A stretch of DNA of 64,000 nt from JAGQPD01 sp020426865 (lineage in GTDB: Bacteria > Planctomycetota > Planctomycetia > Pirellulales > Pirellulaceae). Under the pieces are notes generated by a model. The model did no database searches. It was not told the DNA's origin and saw only the letters and a program-made list of their open reading frames with translations. This document shows, piece by piece, positions 54,984 through 62,658 of the stretch. The first letter of the stretch is position 1. Each line of letters starts with the position of its first letter. The position numbers and the translations under genes are program-made. The DNA lies in the NCBI GenBank assembly GCA_041399065.1, contig JAWKTN010000001.1, positions 1,488,001 through 1,552,000 on the forward strand. Reading direction: 5' to 3'.

Positions 54984-55065
54984 CGTCGACCACTGCAATT
55001 TCAGAGCGCCTTGCTTGGCGCGGCGGTGGATGAGGATATGGTTGGGGTTTATTGAGTGCGACCGG

Positions 55066-57804
55066 TCAGTTGGCAACGTCATTGGCTCGGCGCATTTGCA
55101 GGATCCGCATCAATCGCCGAGCGTTTGGCGAGGCGGGGTCTTGACTGAGTGCTCGGCGAACATCGAAGAGCGCGGCACGTAGATTGTTGGAGCGGAAATG
55201 AGCGACTCCACGGCCAGTGTAGACAGCGGCCGTATCATTGCCCAGCTCAATTGCACGCGTGAACGAAGCAATCGCCTTCTGCCATTCGTTCTTTTTCGAC
55301 CATGTCTCTGCTAACGCGGCGTGGATGAGTTGTTGTTCGGGCGCTTTTTCCTCAGCGATCAGAAGTTGCTCGAGCGCCTCGTCGAAGTTATTGCGAGAAT
55401 GGTAGAGCAGGCCCAAATGGTAGTAGCTCCAGACATAATCGGGTTGCAATGCCTGGCAAGCGCCGTAGCTGCGAATGGCTTGTTCGGAGCGTCCGGCGCG
55501 ATGGTAGCAAAAGGCCGCAAAGAAATGTGCCCAATACCTTTGCGGGTTTTCCCGCAAGCACAATTCGAATTGTTCGGTGGCAACAACGTTGTCGCCTCGG
55601 ATCCCTGCCACAACTCCGACCAGATAATGTTGGAATTCGTCATTCGCGGCATTTGCCAGGGATGCGAGTTCGATCTGGGCGATCGATTTCGATGCTAGTT
55701 CTGTTTGCAGGAATTCAATCAATGGTAGATGTTGGTGTTCGCCGGGCAGACGGCGAAAAAAATGGGAGACGGCAGCTTGATGATCGGCCGAGTTGTCCTT
55801 GGCAACGGACGATGCGATGGTTAATTGCACGAGCAGCACTTCGGTAACGGTTTCGAGAAAGCTTCGGCGGTCGGCGGGGTTCTTCTCGTCGACTTGGAAC
55901 TGTTCACGCCATTGATCGCCAACATTAAGGGAGTAAATGGTAAGCGGGTTGATGCCCAGGTCGGCGCGGATGCCAGACAAGCTGATGGCCTGCATATCGG
56001 AGTGTTGTTGGTTGGGTTGCCATTGGAACGGGGCGAGGCGGTCGGTCAATTCACGCACGGTGTCGTTCGCATGATGACGACGAGATTCTGTGAGCCACGC
56101 ACCGGGCCAGGACGGTGGGACATGCAATTCCGCGCGCGCCTGGTGGAGTAATTCCATGGCCGATGGGTATTGGCCATCGATGATATTGGTATTAGCTTCG
56201 GCGAGAAAGTGTTCGGCAACTTGCAGTCGGTGAAATTCCCGAGACGTTTGCCATCCCAGGAACGTGGACAGCAACAGGCAAGCTCCAGCGACGATGCCGA
56301 GTCGCAGGCGATTGCGCCGGAGCCATTTGCCGGATCGTTCCTTGAGTGACGGATCAGCGGCGTGGCGCAGCGGTTTGTCGTTTAGCCAACAGGTGAGGTC
56401 CTGCGTCAGCAGTTCGCAATTGGCGTAGCGCTGATCGGGATCGGGAGCGAGGCATCGAGCAAGAATCGACCGCAGGCCTTGAGAGATGTGAGGGCCGACC
56501 GATCGTCCGATCATGGGGGACGTTTTGCGGGCTGCCAACAGGCGTTGCGCCGCGTCGGTGGGGAGTTGGGCGGCGGGCAGGGGCCATGCCGGTTGTCCGA
56601 AAAGCAATTCATGGAATACGAGCCCGAGCGCAAAGACGTCGGACCGTTCATCCAGCCGCGCCAGGCGATCGTCGGAATGTCCCAGGAAATGGAACAATTG
56701 TTCGGGTGACATGTACGCCAATGTTCCCCCTTGTAAGTGATGAGACATATCCGTGGCATCTTGGCGGAGGCTGGATATATGAAAGTCCATCAGCAACGCA
56801 CGTCCGCGTGAGTCGAGCAGGATGTTGGAAGGCTTGATGTCCAAATGCAGGACCCCACGCCGGTGTGCGTGGGACAGCGCCTGGGCGATGTCGAGCATGA
56901 TCATGGCGACGGCCCGTGACAACGACGCGGACTGCAAGTCATCGGCTTGGGTGGCGTAAGGAATGCCTGCGCGACGGAGATCGTGGGGATCGCCGTCGTG
57001 GCCAATGCGTTGGTTGAGCCACTTTGCCAGATCGGTGCCAGACCATGCGTGTGACTTGTCGGGCGGCAGGTTGAGCAACCATTCGGTGAGCGTCGCACCG
57101 GGGACATAACGCATGACGATCACGTTGTATGGCCCGTGTTCGTGTTGGCTGTAGATTTGGACGATATGCGGATGGTCCAGCTGGGCGAGGATCCGGGCTT
57201 CGCCGACAGTGTCCCGGGAGAGCTTGATGACGACTTTGCGGTCGAGTGACAGCTGTTGGGCGGCGTAAACGTCGGCGGATCCGCCGCGGCCGAGGACCTC
57301 GAGGATCTGAAAGTCGCCCACGCGGCTGCCGGGTGCGAACAAGGGCCGCTGCGATGTCGGACGCGTTGGCGTCGTGTCTTTCGAGCGCGAGGGAGGAGCC
57401 AGCAGCTCGGCCATCTGCTTGGGGAACCGTTGGACATATTCGGTCTGCGTGACGCGCTCACCGCGACGCTGTCGCGATTCGATTTCCTTGGCGATCAACA
57501 GCGAAGGCAATTTGTCGCGTGGTCCCAGTTGCGGGAAACGCTGCAAGTACTCTTCCACACGCACCGATTCGCCGCGCTCCATGCGTAGGGTCAGTTCGGC
57601 CGCCACCAGGGCAATCAGATTGGTCGTCTCATCGTGGGTTGGCAGCGGCTCGGTGAATTGCTCAATTCTCAGCTCCGGCCTGTTCCGTGCTGCTCGAAGG
57701 AATCGGACGACAACCGAATCGTCGGCGCTGACCGTCGGCTGGCTTTCCGTCGGTTGGCTTTCCCTCGGCTGCTGCGGCGCTTCGGATTGCGGTTTCCGGG
57801 ACAT
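55066..57804 (-). CDS. Transmembrane Ser/Thr protein kinase with TPR domain
   Basis: A 912-aa protein. Residues 35-135 form the N-terminal helical module seen in planctomycete kinases (VEEYLQRFP, TQTEYVQRFP). The kinase domain spans about 163-475: EVLGRGGSADVY, K194 in VVIKL, HLDIKPSNILL in place of HRD (320-330), DFH in place of DFG (340-342), and GTLAYMSPEQ. The catalytic Asp322, Lys324, Asn327 and metal Asp340 remain, so activity is plausible. A transmembrane helix (501-518) and TPR repeats (about 700-890) follow. HRD-to-HLD and DFG-to-DFH changes suggest altered regulation by phosphorylation. Confidence 0.92.
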   Translation of the reverse strand: MSRKPQSEAPQQPRESQPTESQPTVSADDSVVVRFLRAARNRPELRIEQFTEPLPTHDETTNLIALVAAELTLRMERGESVRVEEYLQRFPQLGPRDKLPSLLIAKEIESRQRRGERVTQTEYVQRFPKQMAELLAPPSRSKDTTPTRPTSQRPLFAPGSRVGDFQILEVLGRGGSADVYAAQQLSLDRKVVIKLSRDTVGEARILAQLDHPHIVQIYSQHEHGPYNVIVMRYVPGATLTEWLLNLPPDKSHAWSGTDLAKWLNQRIGHDGDPHDLRRAGIPYATQADDLQSASLSRAVAMIMLDIAQALSHAHRRGVLHLDIKPSNILLDSRGRALLMDFHISSLRQDATDMSHHLQGGTLAYMSPEQLFHFLGHSDDRLARLDERSDVFALGLVFHELLFGQPAWPLPAAQLPTDAAQRLLAARKTSPMIGRSVGPHISQGLRSILARCLAPDPDQRYANCELLTQDLTCWLNDKPLRHAADPSLKERSGKWLRRNRLRLGIVAGACLLLSTFLGWQTSREFHRLQVAEHFLAEANTNIIDGQYPSAMELLHQARAELHVPPSWPGAWLTESRRHHANDTVRELTDRLAPFQWQPNQQHSDMQAISLSGIRADLGINPLTIYSLNVGDQWREQFQVDEKNPADRRSFLETVTEVLLVQLTIASSVAKDNSADHQAAVSHFFRRLPGEHQHLPLIEFLQTELASKSIAQIELASLANAANDEFQHYLVGVVAGIRGDNVVATEQFELCLRENPQRYWAHFFAAFCYHRAGRSEQAIRSYGACQALQPDYVWSYYHLGLLYHSRNNFDEALEQLLIAEEKAPEQQLIHAALAETWSKKNEWQKAIASFTRAIELGNDTAAVYTGRGVAHFRSNNLRAALFDVRRALSQDPASPNARRLMRILQMRRANDVAN

Positions 57805-58036
57805 CGGCGGTCTCGAGTGTCGGAGGAGGTCGAGTCAGACGGGTTGGGCTGAATTCGATCGGTCTATTATAATCTCATTTTTCGTCGCACAGGTGCCGAG
57901 ACAGCTGCTATAATGCGCCGATTGTCCAGATTCGTGAGTCCCTTGTGTCGGTGAGTGTGAGTGCTTTGTGTCAGTGAGTTAACGGACCCTTCTTCGGAGT
58001 AGCGGCGACCGGAAGTCCGGATTTAGGGAGGACACG
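57805..58036. other. Divergent spacer before the dehydrogenase cluster
   Basis: This divergent spacer separates the kinase-TPR gene from the plus-strand cluster. GTGAGTCCCTTGTGTCG and GTGAGTGCTTTGTGTCA (about 57934-57975) form an imperfect 21-base tandem duplication. I see no gene on either strand. Confidence 0.5.
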
Positions 58037-58129
58037 CTGCACGAGTTGGAAATTCCCGCCTTTTCTCCGTTGGACGTCGTCCGCCGCCTGGTGCCGTTGG
58101 TGGAGGATACGACTGGCGGCCCTGCCTAA
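58037..58129 (+). CDS. Possible 30-codon small ORF upstream of the aldehyde dehydrogenase gene
   Basis: From a CTG at 58037 the frame reads (L/M)HELEIPAFSPLDVVRRL and ends DTTGGPA. GGGAGG lies 5 bases before the CTG, and the stop directly precedes the Shine-Dalgarno (AAAAAGGAG) of the next gene, as in a coupled operon. There is no ATG or GTG at a better position, so the start is uncertain. It could be a true small protein or a translated leader; I recognise no family. Confidence 0.4.
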   Translation: MHELEIPAFSPLDVVRRLVPLVEDTTGGPA

Positions 58130-58145
58130 AAAGGAGTTACATCGC

Positions 58146-59564
58146 GTGATTCAGTTGCATGCATTGCGTTGGGGAAAGCCCTACGAATCGTTAGAAGTTC
58201 AAGAGGTCGTCCATTTTCACACGGGCGAAGCGATTGCCAGGGTCAGTCAGGCCAACGGTGGGATCATCCAGCGGGACTTGCGCAAGGCGCAGGCGGCACG
58301 AGATGCATTACGTAGGATCCCTTGTCAGGAGCTTGTGGACCGCTGCCAACGGGCGGGAGAGTTGTTTCGGTCGGCGACGTTGCCGATGGGAGACGGAGAG
58401 CAGTCGCCGGACGATTTTGTGCATGCACAATCGGCCAGTACTGGATTACCCGAGCACATGTGCCGGGCGAACATCGAAAAGAACGCTTTTGTACTGTCAA
58501 ATATGCGTCAAATTCTGGACGCTTTGACTCGCGGCTTGGACCTGGAGATTCTCTCCCGCGGCCACGGAGTGGAATCGCGGGGGGTTACTGTCAGCTATCT
58601 GGCACAGAGTCCTGTGTTGGGTGCGGTCCTGCCGTCGAATTCTCCGGGCGTGCATACGTTGTGGTTGCCGGCGATTCCGCTGCAGATCGGGCTGGCGTTG
58701 AAACCCGGATCGAGCGAGCCATGGACTCCGTTCCGCGTTGCCGCGGCGTTTATCGAAGCGGGAATCCCGGCCGAGGCGATCAGCATCTATCCTGGTGGTC
58801 ATGACGCCGGTCCGGCACTCCTGGGTTCCTGCCCGCGAAGCATGATTTTTGGGAGTGCGGAAACAGTGCAGCAATATCACGGCAATCCCCGAGTGCAGGC
58901 GCACGGTCCGGGTTTCTCCAAAATCCTCTTGGGAGACGATGTCGTCGATCATTGGCCGGAGTACCTCGATTTGATGGTGGAGAGCGTGTACAGCAACGGC
59001 GGTCGCAGCTGTATCAACTGCTCCGGTATCTGGGCGTCGCGCCATACTCGCGAGATTGCCCAGGCACTTGCCGAGCGTCTGGGGCCCATCGACGTGAAGC
59101 CGCCTGACGATCCCGCGGCCGGGCTGGCGGCCTTCACGACACCCGGCATGGCCAGTGCCGTGTGGGGTATGATCGAAAATGATTTGCGACAGGATGGAGT
59201 CACTGACTTGACTGCCAGCTACGGGGCACGGCTCGTCGAATTCGATCGCTGTGCGTACCTGCGGCCGATGGTCGTGCATAGCGATTCTCCCGAGCGAGAC
59301 GTGGTGGCAAAGGAATATATGTTCCCGTTTGTGAGCGTGGTGGAATGCCCACAACGGGATTTTATCAAACGGATGGGGCCAACGCTGGTGGGAACGTTGA
59401 TTACGCACGATCCGTCGTTGATTGCGTCGGCCAGCGACGCTGTGCATATCGATCGTTTGAACATTGGTCCCCTTGCGACGAATCGATTGAACTGGTTGCA
59501 ACCGCACGAAGGGAATCTGATTGAGTTTCTCTATCGATCGCGAGCCTACCAGATTGCGTCGTAA
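58146..59564 (+). CDS. Aldehyde dehydrogenase family protein, possibly CoA-acylating
   Basis: A 472-aa aldehyde dehydrogenase-fold protein from a GTG with AAGGAG 9 bases upstream. The cofactor region VLGAVLPSNSPGVHTLWLPA and the nucleophile segment SNGGRSCINCSGIW (catalytic Cys) are visible. The usual general-base motif (LELGGK) is replaced by AHGPGFSKILLGDD, which resembles the loop of CoA-acylating aldehyde dehydrogenases that lack that Glu. Its partner gene encodes an iron alcohol dehydrogenase 36 bases downstream, the same combination as in AdhE-type or PduP/PduQ-type alcohol systems. Substrate is unknown. Confidence 0.8.
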   Translation: MIQLHALRWGKPYESLEVQEVVHFHTGEAIARVSQANGGIIQRDLRKAQAARDALRRIPCQELVDRCQRAGELFRSATLPMGDGEQSPDDFVHAQSASTGLPEHMCRANIEKNAFVLSNMRQILDALTRGLDLEILSRGHGVESRGVTVSYLAQSPVLGAVLPSNSPGVHTLWLPAIPLQIGLALKPGSSEPWTPFRVAAAFIEAGIPAEAISIYPGGHDAGPALLGSCPRSMIFGSAETVQQYHGNPRVQAHGPGFSKILLGDDVVDHWPEYLDLMVESVYSNGGRSCINCSGIWASRHTREIAQALAERLGPIDVKPPDDPAAGLAAFTTPGMASAVWGMIENDLRQDGVTDLTASYGARLVEFDRCAYLRPMVVHSDSPERDVVAKEYMFPFVSVVECPQRDFIKRMGPTLVGTLITHDPSLIASASDAVHIDRLNIGPLATNRLNWLQPHEGNLIEFLYRSRAYQIAS

Positions 59565-59599
59565 ATGCGTGCAGGATCTTAATTAGTCCCGAGTCGACC

Positions 59600-60748
59600 A
59601 TGACACCGTTTGATTTTTTCCCCCGTACGCGAATCGTCTTTGGCGTGGATTGCGTCGACACCCTGGGCGACCGTGCCGGTGAGATGGGCGTTCGTCGCGC
59701 GCTGGTGGTGAGCGACCCAGGGATCGTGGCGGCAGGTCACACCGAACGTGGCGTAGAATCGTTGCGAAAGGCGGGCATTACCACGGTCGTGTTTGATGAA
59801 GTGCAAGAGAATCCCACGACCGAGGATGTCGTGCGGGGCGTCGCCGTCGCAAAGCGACTCGAGCCGGAATTGCTCGTGGGGCTCGGCGGTGGCAGTTCCA
59901 TGGATTGCGCCAAAGGGATCAACTTCATCTATTCCAATGGCGGCAGGATGGCAGATTATTGGGGTGTCGGCAAAGCATTGCGAGAGATGCTGCCGATGAT
60001 CGCCATCCCAACGACGGCCGGAACGGGAAGCGAAACGCAATCGTTTGCTTTGATCTCCGACGCCGAAACGCATGTAAAAATGGCATGCGGGGATAAGAAA
60101 GCGTCGTGCCGCATCGCGATGCTCGACCCGGGATTAACGTTGACGCAGCCGCCGCGTGTGACGGCGCTGACCGGAATCGATGCGGTGGCGCACGCACTGG
60201 AGACATTTGTCACGACCAAACGGAATCCGGCGTCGATGGCCTTCAGTCGCGAAAGTTGGCGATTATTATCGACCAATTTCTCGCAGGTGTTGCAGACTCC
60301 CAGCGATATTGAAGCGCGCGGTGCCATGCAACTGGGGGCCTGTTTCGCCGGCCTGGCGATCGAGAATTCGATGCTCGGTGCGACTCACGCCCTAGCGAAT
60401 CCACTGACTTCCAGATTCGGCATCGTGCATGGTCAGGCGATCGGTTTGATGTTACCGCACGTGATTCGATTTAATGCCGAGGTATGTGCCGACAGTTACA
60501 GCGTGTTGGCCGACCTGGTTGGCGTCGCAACAAGCGACTCGGCGAGGGAAAATGCCGAGCGATTAGCGGTATTCGTCGAGGACCTGGTACGGCAGGCTGG
60601 ATTGCCGCAGCAATTGCGCCAGTGCAGCGTCACGGAAGACACGCTTGGCACCTTGGCTGAAGAAAGCGCCAAACAATGGACCGGTACTTTCAATCCCAGG
60701 CAGGTCGATGCGACGTCGCTGCTTCGTCTTTACGAGCGGGCCTATTGA
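59600..60748 (+). CDS. Iron-containing alcohol dehydrogenase
   Basis: A 382-aa group III (Fe-type) alcohol dehydrogenase. Family motifs are FFPRTRIVFGVDCVDTLG, LLVGLGGGSSMDCAKGINF, IPTTAGTGSETQSFALISD, TGIDAVAHALETFVT (metal Asp and His) and ATHALANPLTSRFGIVHGQA (metal His residues). It would reduce an aldehyde or oxidise an alcohol with NAD(P)H. Position next to the aldehyde dehydrogenase suggests consecutive steps on one substrate. Shine-Dalgarno is weak. Confidence 0.93.
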   Translation: MTPFDFFPRTRIVFGVDCVDTLGDRAGEMGVRRALVVSDPGIVAAGHTERGVESLRKAGITTVVFDEVQENPTTEDVVRGVAVAKRLEPELLVGLGGGSSMDCAKGINFIYSNGGRMADYWGVGKALREMLPMIAIPTTAGTGSETQSFALISDAETHVKMACGDKKASCRIAMLDPGLTLTQPPRVTALTGIDAVAHALETFVTTKRNPASMAFSRESWRLLSTNFSQVLQTPSDIEARGAMQLGACFAGLAIENSMLGATHALANPLTSRFGIVHGQAIGLMLPHVIRFNAEVCADSYSVLADLVGVATSDSARENAERLAVFVEDLVRQAGLPQQLRQCSVTEDTLGTLAEESAKQWTGTFNPRQVDATSLLRLYERAY

Positions 60749-60892
60749 CGCCGCAGACGGCAAGCCGCAGAATTGGTGCCGGGCCGATTTGCAGCAGTTT
60801 TGGCAAATGTGTTCCGATCGGAGTTGCGGGACGGTTTCACGTCGAACCGATTCCGTACGGTCGAGGACGCTGGTGAACTCTAGGAGGTGTGT

Positions 60893-61819
60893 GTGCGAGC
60901 CGAAAGCAAGATTAGTCCCGACTGGTGGGACTATACCACGTTGGATGAGGCCATTCTCAACGATGCCGCACAGTTGACACCGAAGGACATGTTGCAGTTG
61001 TCGCGGGATGGTTTTCGGGTCATCTTTCACGACACGCTGGAAGATTTTTATTTAGCCGAGGCGTTGGAGTACATCCATGCCTGGCGCCAGGCGACGCCCG
61101 ATACGCCAGCAGGGATCTGCGGTCCGATTGGTCCGACGGAGCAGTTGCCGTTGGTGGCACGGCTAGTCAATGAATTGGAATTGGACCTCCGTCATGCTCA
61201 TTTTTGGGGAATGGACGAATGGGTCATCGACGGCAAGGCGGTTGGATCGGACTTTCCGTTCAGTTTTGAGAAGGCCGACCGCGAATTATGCTTTGATCGA
61301 ATGCGGCCCGATTTGCGCATGCCGGAGGAAAACCTGCATTTTCCCTCGACCTATACGGCCGCGTATTCGTCAATTTTCGATACCGTTCGTTGTGTTGTGA
61401 TGCAGGGAGGGCAGGGGGAAGTCAAGCATTGGGCGTTTAACGACCCCGTGCGTCGCCATGGACGATATCTCGACTACCCCCCTACACCAGAAGAATACCG
61501 CCAACTCGGTACTCGCGTTGTCGACCTGCACCCAATGACGATAATTCAAAATGCCAGAACTTCGGGCGGCGGAGTCGTCACGAACGTGCCACGTCAGGCG
61601 ATTACCGTTGGTCCAGTGGAGACATGGAAGGCCGAGAAGGTTTCGATCTGGCAGGCCGGGTGTCATGACAACCCGTTCGGCATGCGACTCACGACACTCA
61701 TGGTCGGAAAACAGTTGCCGGATGCAGCCGTCCCCATGTCGTTGTTGGCGGATCACCCGAATGTGGAGTTTCATTTCTATCGTCATGGCATCGGTACATG
61801 TGACGCAGAAATGCACTAA
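60893..61819 (+). CDS. Glucosamine-6-phosphate deaminase-like protein
   Basis: A 308-aa member of the NagB/6-phosphogluconolactonase fold. FWGMDEWVIDGKAVG corresponds to the NagB active-site Asp-Glu region. The later segments VVDLHPMTIIQNARTSGGG, VPRQAITVGP and IWQAGCHDNPFG fit the same fold but diverge from canonical NagB (the ISxGxxxI/HIGFNEP-type motif is not obvious), so substrate may differ from glucosamine 6-phosphate. The GTG at 60893 is 5 bases after AGGAGG; the GTG at 60887 overlaps that site. A PIG-L deacetylase gene follows. Confidence 0.78.
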   Translation: MRAESKISPDWWDYTTLDEAILNDAAQLTPKDMLQLSRDGFRVIFHDTLEDFYLAEALEYIHAWRQATPDTPAGICGPIGPTEQLPLVARLVNELELDLRHAHFWGMDEWVIDGKAVGSDFPFSFEKADRELCFDRMRPDLRMPEENLHFPSTYTAAYSSIFDTVRCVVMQGGQGEVKHWAFNDPVRRHGRYLDYPPTPEEYRQLGTRVVDLHPMTIIQNARTSGGGVVTNVPRQAITVGPVETWKAEKVSIWQAGCHDNPFGMRLTTLMVGKQLPDAAVPMSLLADHPNVEFHFYRHGIGTCDAEMH

Positions 61820-61837
61820 TTCTGGCAGGTGAAGGAC

Positions 61838-62617
61838 ATGAAAGATGCACGGCCGGCAGTGTTGGCGATCGCGGCACATCCGGATGACATAGAATTTGTC
61901 ATGAGTGGCACGATGTTGCGGCTGGCCCAGGCCGGTTACTCGCTCCATTATCTGAATATCGCCAACGGTTGTTGCGGTTCCACGAAGCATGACGCTGAGA
62001 CTACCGCTAGCGTCCGGCGCAGCGAAGCGATCAAGTCAGCGCGATTGATGGGGGCTACCTTTCATGAGAGCTTGACCAATGATCTCGAAATCTTCTACGA
62101 CCGCGATACCTTGCTGCGTGTCGCGTCGATTGTCCGCGAGGTCGCACCGACCATCATGCTGACCCATTCTCCACAGGACTACATGGAGGACCACATCAAT
62201 GCCTGCCGGTTGGCGGTAACCGCAGCATTCGCACGTGGAATGCCGAATTTTACGGTCGACCCACCGCGACCGGCCATCGGGCAATCCGTGACTGTCTATC
62301 ATGCTCAACCGCACGGCAATTGCGATGCACTTGGCAATCCTGTGCATCCCGATCTGTTTGTCGACGTGGGGGACTTGATGGTGAGAAAACTGGAACTTCT
62401 CGGTTGCCATGAGAGTCAAAGATCGTGGCTCGACGAAAGCCAAGCCATGGATTCCTACCTCGAGACCATGAAACAACTGCTGCACGAGATTGGCAAATTG
62501 TCGGGAACCTTCGAGTACGCCGAAGGATGGCGGAGGCATTTACATCTGGGGTTCTGCGATCCGGACGCAGCCCCACTGGAGCAAGCCGTGGCGGATCATC
62601 TTGCTTATCGGTCGTGA
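61838..62617 (+). CDS. PIG-L family (LmbE-like) deacetylase
   Basis: A 259-aa PIG-L deacetylase-family protein. LAIAAHPDDIEFVMSGTMLRL carries the zinc motif AHPDD near the N-terminus; HSPQDYMEDHINACRL supplies the third ligand, His. Characterised relatives remove acetyl groups from N-acetylglucosamine conjugates. The neighbouring NagB-like gene makes an amino-sugar substrate plausible. ATG 61838 is the preferred start; GTG 61829 is possible. Confidence 0.9.
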   Translation: MKDARPAVLAIAAHPDDIEFVMSGTMLRLAQAGYSLHYLNIANGCCGSTKHDAETTASVRRSEAIKSARLMGATFHESLTNDLEIFYDRDTLLRVASIVREVAPTIMLTHSPQDYMEDHINACRLAVTAAFARGMPNFTVDPPRPAIGQSVTVYHAQPHGNCDALGNPVHPDLFVDVGDLMVRKLELLGCHESQRSWLDESQAMDSYLETMKQLLHEIGKLSGTFEYAEGWRRHLHLGFCDPDAAPLEQAVADHLAYRS

Positions 62618-62658
62618 AGATGGGTTCGTCGGTACCGATCCGAAAAACGAGGGTAGCG

